Positions 8,732 to 16,428 of a stretch of 16,428 bases of DNA are shown here, one piece after another. Numbering within the stretch: the first letter of the stretch is position 1; the number at the start of each line of letters is the position of its first letter. The position numbers and the translations under genes were made by a program. The stretch comes from Diplocarpon mali. Taxonomy: Eukaryota; Ascomycota; Leotiomycetes; Helotiales; Drepanopezizaceae. The DNA is taken from positions 1 through 16,428 of the forward strand of contig JAENRP010000584.1 in NCBI GenBank assembly GCA_024741835.1, written 5' to 3'. The notes below the pieces were generated by a model, which was not told the DNA's origin, searched no databases, and saw only the letters and a list, made by a program, of their open reading frames with translations.

Positions 8732-10143
8732 TAAGTTAGAGAAATCTTAGTCTTTATCTAAGGGTTTAAAATTGCTTATATTACTATCGGTTCCTATAGA
8801 AGATTCAGAGGTTATATCAATTTCTGATTCGTCTTCTAAAGGGAATAAGGTCTAGTTATATCGATAAAAGCGTTTTAATCAATTGGCTGCGAAGGTCCCT
8901 TTAATATCAACTCTATTAAGTTCTTAAAGAGAATAGTATCCTTTTTCTTTTTACTTAGATTTAACTTTAAATAGGCTAAGCTATCGATAGTTAAGTTTAG
9001 TATTTACTAATATATTAATACTTCTTATAATATCATAGACTAGGATAAGATCATCTTTTTAAATAGGGTATATTTTAAGTACTTTAAAAGCAGCCTATAC
9101 TTCTTTAGTTTTTTCCTTATATCATTTCTTTTGTAGAATGATTTCCTTTATATTTATATCTTAGAGCTTAAGTTATTAGCATCTTATTGCTAGCAAATTA
9201 GAATAGTTTTAAATTTGATTATAGTCGAATAATCTTTAAATAGGCTATTAGGATTTAAAAGGGAGCTATACCTCTTTGCTATAGATAAGGAAAAATGGTA
9301 TAACTCTAGTCGGTTTATAAATTATCGTTTAATAAGTAAAGAGTATTTTATAAAAGTGTTTTATCCAATTTTTAAATCCTTTATAAGTAACTTTAGATAG
9401 CCTATTAAGAATATTGCGATATTCTTGCTCTATTACTCTATTAGCTTTTAAGTTATACGCTAAGATTTAAACCCGTTTAATGCTATATTTTTATAAAAAA
9501 GCTTTAACTACTCCTTTATTTTTAAGGCCTTTATTAATAGTTAGTCTGCTAAAAAGTCTATAATAATAGACTATATCTTCTTAAAGGAACTTTGCAATAG
9601 ATTTAGAGTTAGTAGATCTTAAAGGTTGTCCTTTAGGCTATCTTAATAGGTTTTCCTTTGCTAAAATAAAATATATAATCCTATTTTCGGTTGTTAGTAC
9701 TTATATAATATTGAGATTGACTTTATAGAAAAGGCCTAATGGCTAGGTTAAGAATAAGGGATTTTCCTTATAATTAGGTTTTTGTTTCTAATAGGAGACG
9801 CAACTTTTTACAAAAGCTTTACAGTCTTTAAAAGAACCTTTTTAAAAGAATTTTCTTAAAAGCCGATAGTAAGTAGACTTAGCCCTTTAGTGGCCTATTT
9901 CTTTATAAATATCTTAAATAGCCTTAGCTTACAGTTTATTATTATCTAAATAGAGTTGTATAGGAAATGAGTTATTGCTCCTTTTAAATAACCGCCTTCT
10001 TTATATTAGATAAATTAGAGCTTTAGCTTTAAACTTTTGAAAATCCTTAAGAGAAACTGTCTTTAGTTATCTAAGTATAACTAAAAATTTTGCGATTTCT
10101 TTAAAGTCATTTAAGTAATTAAGTGATAAAATCCTCTTATTTG

Positions 10144-10166
10144 ACTTATAGGCTGGGCTTGCGAGT
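10144..10166. repeat. 23-bp palindrome family, copy 10 (different phase)
   Basis: Arms ACTTATAGGC and GCTTGCGAGT, centre TGG. It lies in the linker between RNase H and the integrase zinc domain. Unlike most copies it is read with its first base in codon position 3, giving L-A-S-P-A-Y-K, with no stop. Confidence 0.88.
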
Positions 10167-12110
10167 CGAGTTCCTTTAAGGCGATATATCGATAGATAAC
10201 TAACTTTATTCTCTACCTACTTATTAATATCTATTTTATCTTCTTTAATCAAATTAGAGGGGTAGGGGTAAGTTCTTTTTAAAAGGCCGTTTGCGGTAGT
10301 GTTTTTCATTCCTGGAATATATTTGACTTTAAAGTCTATTAGTCTTATTTAAGTAATCTATTTTATTAGCAAAGCTTTAGGTAAGTCGCTTGCAGCTTTA
10401 TTTAATTCTTCTACTAGTACTTTAGTATTAGTTTCAAGGATGAAGTAAGTGCTATAAAGGTTGCTTCTTATCTTTTTTATTGCTTTTAGGGCTCCTTTGC
10501 ATTCCTATTTAATAGTATTATACTTTATTTCTACTAGATTCTAAAGACTACTTTTAAAGTAAGCTAAATGTCTTTTCTATTAGCTATTAGCTTATTAAAG
10601 GATAGCATCCTATTTGATTAAGCTTATGTTAACTATTAGTATAATTGGCCTAGCGTTAGCTCTATAGTCTATTTTGATTAAATATGGCGCTTTAAGCAAC
10701 GCTTGCTTTAGTTGTTTTATAGCCTCTATTTAGGGTTCCTCCTATTAAAACTCAGCCCCTTTTTAAAATAAGGTATAAATAGGTGCTACCTTTTTAGTAA
10801 AATCTTTGATTTAAATACGATAGTATATTATAATGCTAATAAATTCGCAGGCTTCTGCTATATTATTATACCTCTTCTATTTATCGATTTTAAGTACTTT
10901 AGCCCTTTAAGGACTTCGGCTATTAGAATTAATAATAAAACTAATAATTTCTATTAATAGAAGATAGTATTATAACTTCGGACTAACTGTTGCTCTTGCC
11001 CTTTCGAATCGTATAAGCACCTAGTCTAGGTTTTAAATATATTCTATTATAAATTATTATATATTAAGGAGAACTTCTTTATAATTATAGAATAATCTTA
11101 ATCCTTTTACTCTTATATTATCTATATAAAGGAGCGTAATATTAGGTATATAATCTATTAGTATCTTATAAATTACTTAGATAAATTAAGCAATCGAATT
11201 TATAGCCCTTTAAGGTAATCTTATTATCTAAAGTAGCTTAAGAGGGGTTTGAATTACTATTATATCTCTCGATTTAATATTAAGAATAAATTAGTCGTAT
11301 TTAAAGAAGAAGTTAATAAGAGAGCTACGGGTTAATCCTACGAATTCATTTAAGAACTTATCTATATTCAAAGGAACGTTAGCGTCCTTAATAGTTATTT
11401 GGTTTATTTCTACTACTGCTATTATTAGTCTATAAGTTCCCTTTTCTTTCTTAGTAACTAAGAACCATTTGTTCTTATAAAGGCTATTATAGAATTCGAG
11501 AACGCCTTGCTTTAGCCTATCCTTTAATATTTCGATTACCTTTTCTTAAAGAGCTTTAGGAACTCCGAATGTTTTCTCTTACTAAGCCTTATAGGGTATT
11601 ATTTTAATCTTAATATAAGGCGTAACCTCTTCTCGAATCTAGCTAAGTTCTGTCTAATTAAAAGCTAAGGTATCCTTTCGATTTATTAAGGTTTTATAAA
11701 GTAGTTCGCATTCTTACTCTATTAAGTCATCTTTAATTTTTAGTATATCAAAACGTTCTTTTATTAGCTAATATCCGATAGGTTTATTAGAAAATCTGCT
11801 TATAATAAACTTATCGAATTTGCCACCTAGCTTTAGAGGTCGAAGTTTCTTATCTTATTTAAACTAATCATCTAATCCTTTAGGCTTTAAGCTATTAGAG
11901 ATTCTCTAATCTATCAATTGTACTTTATCGGCTTTACTTTTATATATAGTTCAAATATTAGCTAGTACTATGCTTCTCTACTTCTTTCCTTTTTTATCAA
12001 ATCCTATAAAACGGTCCGAATTTTCCTTTTTAAAAATAAATAAAAGATTTTCTAAGTTATTAATTTAAAGTGCGTAAATAGAAATATTATTAGTAATTTT
12101 ATTATTTTTC

Positions 12111-12133
12111 ACTTGTAGGTCCAGCTTATAAGT
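12111..12133. repeat. 23-bp palindrome family, copy 11
   Basis: Arms ACTTGTAGGT and GCTTATAAGT, centre CCA. In the pol frame (phase 1) it reads T-Y-K-L-D-L-Q-V, between protease and RT, 139 bases from copy 12. Confidence 0.8.
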
Positions 12134-12272
12134 GGTTTTTAGGTTTTTTAAAATGATTGGTAAATTATTGAAATTTGTAAAATAAACCCTCTTCTCTACC
12201 TTATTTTTCTTTTTTCTTAATTATTGATTTGATAAAACGCTAATTGTACTATTTTTTAAAATTCTAGATTTA

Positions 12273-12295
12273 ACTCTTAGTCTAGGACTATAAGT
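12273..12295. repeat. 23-bp palindrome family, copy 12
   Basis: Arms ACTCTTAGTC and GACTATAAGT, centre TAG. Flanking bases extend the symmetry (ATTTA before, TAAAT after). In the pol frame (phase 1) it reads T-Y-S-P-R-L-R-V, near the start of pol. Confidence 0.82.
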
Positions 12296-14188
12296 TAAAT
12301 TGCTATTATTTAAAATCGGCAAACTTACCTTCCTTTTGCTATAACTCCTTGCTAAGTGCCTTCCTTTATTAGTATTAAGCCTAGCCCTTATACTAGCTAA
12401 TCGTTTCCTAAAACCTTATTTTAGAATTCGGCTATATCTCTTATAATAACTATTTGTCCTTTTAAAGATCGATCTATATTCTAAAGACTAGCTTTTATAA
12501 GACTATCTTTAGGATAGTTAAATATTAGCTAAGATTTTAAAATAAAAGGCATTTTTAAAAGAATATCATTTAAAGAATTCTCTATTACTAGAAAGTTGAT
12601 ATAATTAATAATCCTTTTGACTTTAACCTTTACGTTTTTTACCTATTTATTAAAATTGTATTTCGATTTAAAGATAGTCGAATATATAAGAAGTCGATTG
12701 CTAACAATTGATAATTAAGTCATTTCTGCCACTTTTCTAATTATTATATTAACTTTTAAACTATAATCGATTAGAGCCTTTGCTTTAACTGATTCTTCTA
12801 TTAAATAAATAATAATAGGGCTTTTTATTGCAACTGCTAAACAATTTCGATTGATATTTTAAAATATTAAGGCTATTATTATAATATTATAATACCTTTG
12901 GGTTCCTTTATCTTTTGTAATCTAAAGACATTTGATTAAGGCTAAGTGCTTCTTAGAGTTCTTTTATATTACAATTTCCATTTCCTTATTATTATTCAAA
13001 TCTTTAAAGGCAATTAAGATATACTTTCCTAATACTTTATTAAAGCATTTAGTTAAACTAAATAGGTCTTTGAATATAAGGTTAATTTGCTAGGCTATAA
13101 TATTTTTTATAGCTTTCTCTATTATAATTGAACTAGTATATTTATTAACGAATTTTTCCTATTTTAATATCTATCTCTTTCGCTTAAGATTAGAAGTCTA
13201 TGTAATAATTTTAACTTCTTAATCTTTAAGTTTAAAGCTATCTTTATCTATTATATCTTTAATCAATTCGTCTGCTATATTGGCTTTATCCTTATCTATT
13301 GCAATTCTAAACTATTAAGTGTCTTTTAGCGTTTAGACTTTATATTAAGATTCTTAAGTTGCACGCGCTGATTTCTAAACTTTGGCTAGTTTTATTAGTA
13401 TTAGTAGAATGGAAGATCTAAAAGGACGCTAAGAATTCCAAAGGTTCTTAGATATAGAAGTAGTATTAATATCGGCTAAAACATTATTATTAACCTATTC
13501 TAAAATAGAGATGCCTCTAACTTCTATAGCTATTTAATCAAAAGCTAGGTCCTTAAGAACTCCCTTAGGTAGATTGCTAATTAGACTTATATATATATAA
13601 GTTGGAATTTTAGCGTTTATATCTATAATATGCTATTGTTTGATTAAATTCTTATCTTATTTTATATTATATATTATCGTTTGAATAGTCTATAACTATA
13701 AGTGATTCTAGTGCTTTTTAATAAGGATAGCTTTTAGCCTAGGATCTTTAATGCAAAGCATCCTATACTTATTAATATATATAACCTTAGTATTAATAAA
13801 ACAATAGAAAAGAGGACAATTATTATAATACTTATATAAAGGGCAGTTGGGTTCCTTATTATTGCAAAAGTTGCAAGTTAGTCTTCTTCTATTGCTATTC
13901 CCTTAATACCTTATAATGTTAATATTAATAGAGTGCTGGTTAAGATTAATTTCTCTTTCTTTAATTAACTATTAAGTTCTTATATTAACTAGTTATTTCA
14001 AATAATAAGAAGTAGGAGTCTAGTAATAGGAATTACTAGGTTGGCTTATAATAGCTAAGTTTTATTTATTATTAAATTAGGGAATATGCTATTTTTCTTA
14101 TAAAAGATTATTAATCTTAGTTTTTAAGCTTTACATTCAGAGTTCTATAAATTAGGTCTTAAGTTTCTTAATTCTAAGGTTGGATCTT

Positions 14189-14211
14189 ACTCCTAAGTCG
14201 GGCCTACAAGT
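14189..14211. repeat. 23-bp palindrome family, copy 13
   Basis: Arms ACTCCTAAGT and GCCTACAAGT, centre CGG. In the gag frame (phase 1) it reads T-C-R-P-D-L-G-V, between the Gag structural domain and the cysteine cluster. Confidence 0.8.
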
Positions 14212-15197
14212 GAAAGGTATGACCATTAGGTTCTTCTTTACCTCCTTTGTAACTTCCAAAGCTTTCGAATGTTCTTAGACCAAGCTCTTAAGGTCTTTAG
14301 TATAAAAGGGAGTAAGGGCTTTTTCCTACTCTATAGTATTAATAGTTCTCTTACTAAGATCTGATTTTAAAGCAAAGGCTAAGAATTCCTTAAATAAGGC
14401 AAAGGTTATAAGGTCTTGCTTATTAATCCTAAAATGCTTAATAATCTTATTTCAAAGGCTAATAGGTAATCCGAGTAAGAAAAGGCAGCCTCTTTCAACT
14501 TTACTAAGTATTTTCTAGCTGATTAAGGTATTTAATATATAAGTAAAAGTCCGATAGTAGTTCTTAAGTTCCTTAAGAGTTTAAGTAATTAGAATAAATT
14601 CCTTTAAGAAAGCTAGAGTATTGCGAATCTACTATTTATCAAATTTATAGAATTCAGACTTAAGAGCCTTAATAAGGAGTTCTTATAAACTATACGTTTT
14701 CTATTTAAAGAGGGATTTGATAATATCTTTACTTATATAGTTATAGTAGCAAAGGAGCTAAGAAATCATATCCGCTTATAGAATACTAAAATTATAATAA
14801 GTTTCCTTATATTACTTAAGGAAATTAATAATATTAGCTCTTATAAAGTAAGGAGCACTAAGGGAACTAAAGAAGGGAAAGTGGCTAGTAATAGCCTTAA
14901 ATGCGGCTATTATCGTTTTATACTAACTATTTAAGTTGATAGAATCTATAGGAGGTAAAGGGGAAGCTTTAATATCGCATAATTGGTTATTAAAAGGAGT
15001 ACTTCGAAATTCAAAAGGGCTTAAAGAACGTTCGGAATCCGAGTTAATCTTAGAGTAATTAAGACAGGTTTGAAAAGATTCAGATAAAGGAATAGTGAAA
15101 AGTTTAAAATTGTTATTATTTTTAGTGTTTTCTAATGTTAATATTAAAAAAGTAAATAGCAGCCTTAAGTTATTTAAGGATGTCTTTTTATCCTCTT

Positions 15198-15220
15198 ACT
15201 TATAGGCTAAGCCTAAGAGT
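15198..15220. repeat. 23-bp palindrome family, copy 14 (different phase)
   Basis: Arms ACTTATAGGC and GCCTAAGAGT, centre TAA. It lies in the N-terminal part of gag (residue about 122), read with its first base in codon position 3 as L-L-G-L-A-Y-K, the same phase as copy 10. Confidence 0.83.
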
Positions 15221-15664
15221 AGAATTCCGGATTTTATTAAAAGTTTAATCCGAGTTTGCTAAGAGATTTTAAATAGGTGCTAAATAGCTAATAAGAGCGT
15301 TGCAACTAATTGTAATAAGATAAGGTTTACCTAATTAAAGACTAATTTTTAAAATAAGGTTTATATATAAGATTCTTTTTAGCCTTTAGGCTAATTCCTA
15401 TTAGTCCTTAGAATAAAGGGGTCTTTAAAGACGATTCTAGGGCAGTTTTTAGAGTTCTATTGAACTAAGGCAGTTGAATTATCAAATTCGGATTTCTAAG
15501 GAAACTGAGGATGCACTTCTAGCTAAAGCTTGCACTTAGTATTACTTAAATACTTAAAACTACTATTGTTTGAGGTTGCTATTATAGGTTTTATTAAACT
15601 TTTTATATTAGAAAGCCGAAAATTCCGAGAATCTTGGAGTTGAGGAGGAAAAAAAAAAGGGGGT

Positions 15665-15685
15665 TTTTCGGAATAGAGCCGAAAA
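15665..15685. repeat. Small inverted repeat in the leader
   Basis: Seven-base arms TTTTCGG (15665-15671) and CCGAAAA (15679-15685) flank the loop AATAGAG. It is the clearest hairpin in the leader and is unrelated to the 23-bp palindrome family. Its role is unknown. Confidence 0.35.
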
Positions 15686-15894
15686 GGGAAAATCTGAGGT
15701 TATTGATAATTGCTAAATGAAAATCGATAGTTCTAAGTAACTAGGCGATTGAAGAGAGAGAAATTGATGATTTTCGATACTAATCGAAGTGCGTAAAGGT
15801 GGTTTTCAAAGATGTTTTTCAAAAGGCCAGTCTCTTATCTGCGAACTAAGAGATCGATAAGGTTGTATAAGGATAGAAATCTTAAGAAATCGGT

Positions 15895-15912
15895 CCTTGT
15901 ATAGGTCACTAA
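15895..15912 (-). other. Possible primer-binding site next to the 5' LTR
   Basis: Directly inside the upstream LTR the minus strand reads TTAGTGACCTATAC. Primer-binding sites normally start with TGG, complementary to the tRNA CCA end, within a base or two of the LTR. TAG here would be TGG after one TpG-to-TpA RIP change, giving TGGTGACC. The tRNA is not identified. The position is good and the base match is partly inferred. Confidence 0.4.
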
Positions 15913-16158
15913 TATAAAATAGAAGGGAGATAATATAAGAATAGGCCTAAGGGAAGACTTAAAAACAAGAGGAAGAAGCACTATAAGCGGGCTTTCCTAG
16001 ATAAGATGTTAAGAATAAGTCCTAAGTATAGGGTATATTTAGTACTATGGCAATACGCGCTATCTTTATATATAGAAGATGGCCCTTTTTATCCTCCTAC
16101 TGTCCTACGCCGATCATATGATATATGTCACAAGACCTATCCATCTTAGGTCTCCACA
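15913..16158 (-). repeat. Right LTR (5' LTR, promoter-bearing in the element's orientation)
   Basis: This is the partner of the LTR at 407-652. It keeps the less mutated outer end, beginning TGTGGAGACC on the minus strand, against TATAAAGACT in the other copy. It ends at 16158, directly before the second CTAT. As the upstream LTR for the minus-strand genes it should carry the RNA polymerase II promoter, for which the TATA-like box below is the visible candidate. Confidence 0.92.
16065..16072 (-). promoter_or_regulatory. TATA-like box in the 5' LTR
   Basis: The minus strand reads TATATAAA about 90 bases into the upstream LTR, followed by a short GC-bearing stretch (GATAGCGCG). It is unchanged in both LTR copies although their surroundings differ by RIP-type transitions. 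Position and orientation fit the promoter of the minus-strand genes. Start-site evidence is absent, and A+T-rich DNA gives such boxes easily. Confidence 0.45.
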
Positions 16159-16162
16159 CTAT
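16159..16162. repeat. Target-site duplication, right copy (CTAT)
   Basis: This is the second copy of the duplicated target, immediately after the right LTR. The Copia codons continue from 16163. Confidence 0.85.
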
Positions 16163-16428
16163 ATCGATACCTTTGCTAGCATTATAAAGCAAATGGCTTG
16201 GCGCCTTATATTTGCCTTAGCAGTACAAAATAGCTGGATTATATGGAAAATCGATATAAATAACGCCTTTACTCAAGGCGATATCGATTACGAGATATAT
16301 ATTGCCCCTCCAAATGGCATATGCACTTCGAAATATAGTAATAAACTACTAAAGCTCAATAAAGCTCTATACGGCCTAAAACAATCGGCTAGACTCTGGT
16401 TTATTACTCTAAAGGAGGTCCTTATACA
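16163..16428 (+). CDS. Ty1/Copia reverse transcriptase (RVT_2), continuation after the insertion
   Basis: This is the second piece of the Copia RT frame, in phase with the codon ending at 406 once the insert and one copy of CTAT are removed. It is open to the right edge (88 codons plus two bases). It contains DTFASIIKQMAWRLIFALA, the first catalytic Asp region (W-K-I-D-I-N-N-A-F, Asp at 16253-16255), the Q-G-D-x-x-x-E-I-Y-I block, and the very characteristic ALYGLKQSARLWF block of Copia RTs. The second catalytic motif (YVDD type), RNase H and 3' LTR must lie beyond the window. There are no stops and no RIP-like substitutions, in sharp contrast to the 15.7 kb just upstream. This indicates that the copy was coding-competent in this region when it was interrupted. 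Confidence 0.9.
   Translation, partial: MDTFASIIKQMAWRLIFALAVQNSWIIWKIDINNAFTQGDIDYEIYIAPPNGICTSKYSNKLLKLNKALYGLKQSARLWFITLKEVLI

Larger units (their letters stand above)
8498..12430 (-). pseudogene. pol: Pol frame: reverse transcriptase, RNase H, integrase; RIP-inactivated
   Basis: About 1,310 codons in one frame lie one base back (-1) from gag-pro. RT: about 11640-11060, with FGVPKAL, FLVTKKEKGTYRLI, and the active-site box Y-I-D-N (11128-11117), whose second Asp is mutated to Asn. The first catalytic Asp (box L-I-N-F-F) is also Asn. RNase H: about 10700-10380, D-Y-R-A-N-A-R-P-I-I-L then V-N-I-S (Asp lost), followed by the family-typical YIPG. Integrase: zinc motif near 9904-9790 (Y-x4-H, first His now Tyr; C-x8-C), core near 9710-9420 with both Asp codons now Asn and V-I-E-Q keeping Glu, then Y-S-K-E-V near 9270 and GTFAANWLKRFY (8902-8867) at the C-terminus. 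Stops are at former Gln or Trp codons. The end is set at a TGA at 8500-8498 but could be up to 100 bases away. Four palindromes lie in it. Confidence 0.88.
12421..15585 (-). pseudogene. gag-pro: Gag-protease frame of the Gypsy-like element, RIP-inactivated
   Basis: About 1,055 codons stay in one frame with many RIP-type stops. The first codon is ATA at 15585, probably a former ATG, so the start is inferred. Gag proper is recognised by the end of the Retrotrans_gag fold (LSKVERGCLFLLGLPI, residues about 361-376, 14505-14458), matching fungal Gag blocks of the type S-x-x-E-R-x-x-x-F-L-x-G-L-P. A cysteine cluster follows near residues 570-595 (TCNFC...NC...NCPLFYC, about 13878-13800), in the nucleocapsid position but not a standard CX2CX4HX4C knuckle. 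The aspartic protease lies near residue 940 (KALIDYSLKVNIIIRKVAEM, about 12780-12721), where D-Y-S stands for the usual D-[ST]-G. Gag would form the particle and the protease would cut the polyprotein. Two copies of the 23-bp palindrome lie in frame (15198, 14189). Pol follows in another frame. Confidence 0.82.
15586..15912 (-). other. Untranslated leader between 5' LTR and gag
   Basis: About 327 bases have no supportable frame. Besides the possible primer-binding site they hold an A10-G5 purine run at 15649-15663 (a C/T tract in the sense of the element) and a small hairpin at 15665-15685 (arms TTTTCGG and CCGAAAA, 7-base loop). Such leaders carry dimerisation and packaging signals in retroelements. 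That role is only an inference here. Confidence 0.5.
407..16158 (-). mobile_element. RIP-degraded Ty3/Gypsy-like LTR retrotransposon with two extra long ORFs, inserted in a Copia element
   Basis: The element is bounded by equal-length direct LTRs (407-652, 15913-16158) and a 4-bp target duplication CTAT inside a Copia RT frame. On the minus strand the order is leader, gag, aspartic protease, RT, RNase H, integrase, ORF2, ORF3. The order protease-RT-RNase H-integrase is the Ty3/Gypsy order. At about 15.75 kb it is much longer than a usual fungal Gypsy element (roughly 5-8 kb), and the excess is the two ORFs after pol. Stops are almost all TAA or TAG at plausible former Gln, Trp or Arg codons, and catalytic Asp codons have become AAC or AAT. 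The LTRs differ only by transitions. These are the marks of repeat-induced point mutation, a fungal defence acting on duplicated DNA. The copy cannot be autonomous now. Confidence 0.88.

Noticed and set aside
12375..12400. Possible extra palindrome around AAGCCTAGCCC
   Set aside because: It shares a short core but lacks the 23-bp length and both conserved ends.
869..15220. The 23-bp repeats as a CRISPR-like or tandem array
   Set aside because: Spacing ranges from about 140 bases to 2 kb, the copies lie inside reading frames, and the setting is a eukaryotic retrotransposon. There is no regular spacer and no cas gene.
653..15912. Host protein-coding or tRNA genes within the insert
   Set aside because: All long read-through frames belong to the minus-strand element genes, the plus strand gives only chance frames, and no cloverleaf with conserved A and B boxes was recognised by eye.

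Overview
The window looks like nuclear DNA of a filamentous ascomycete, from an A+T-rich, transposon-filled compartment. It contains no intact host gene. It holds two nested LTR retrotransposons, and the inner one carries the signature of repeat-induced point mutation (RIP): CAA/CAG turned into stops, TGG turned into stops, catalytic Asp codons turned into Asn, and almost no indels.

Outer element (+ strand): bases 2-406 and 16163-16428 are two pieces of one open Ty1/Copia reverse-transcriptase (RVT_2) reading frame. It has no stop codon in either piece and runs off both window ends. It was split by an insertion that duplicated the 4-bp target CTAT (403-406 and 16159-16162).

Inner element (- strand, 407-16158, about 15.75 kb): a Ty3/Gypsy-like element with 246-bp LTRs at 407-652 and 15913-16158. 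In its own 5'->3' direction (right to left here) it has a leader with a possible primer-binding site (15912-15586), gag-protease (about 15585-12421), RT-RNase H-integrase (about 12430-8498, in the -1 frame relative to gag-pro), and then two further very long frames that ordinary Gypsy elements lack. I call these ORF2 (about 8293-4946) and ORF3 (about 4432-956). All four are littered with RIP-type stops but each stays in one frame for more than 1,000 codons, so they can be read through. ORF2 and ORF3 are co-linear paralogues of about 1,120 and 1,160 codons, and I do not recognise the family.

Most unusual signal: fourteen copies of a 23-bp near-palindrome (10-base arms, 3-base centre) lie only in the interior of the inner element. 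Eleven are read in the same codon phase and give a peptide of the type T-[RY]-[RKS]-P-x-L-[QRG]-V. Two are read in a second phase without adding a stop beyond the RIP-type ones. They sit at or near domain boundaries (within Gag, protease/RT, RNase H/integrase, after integrase), and three ORF2 copies match ORF3 copies in position. They could be a selfish palindromic insert tolerated in linkers, or a repeated polyprotein spacer or processing site.
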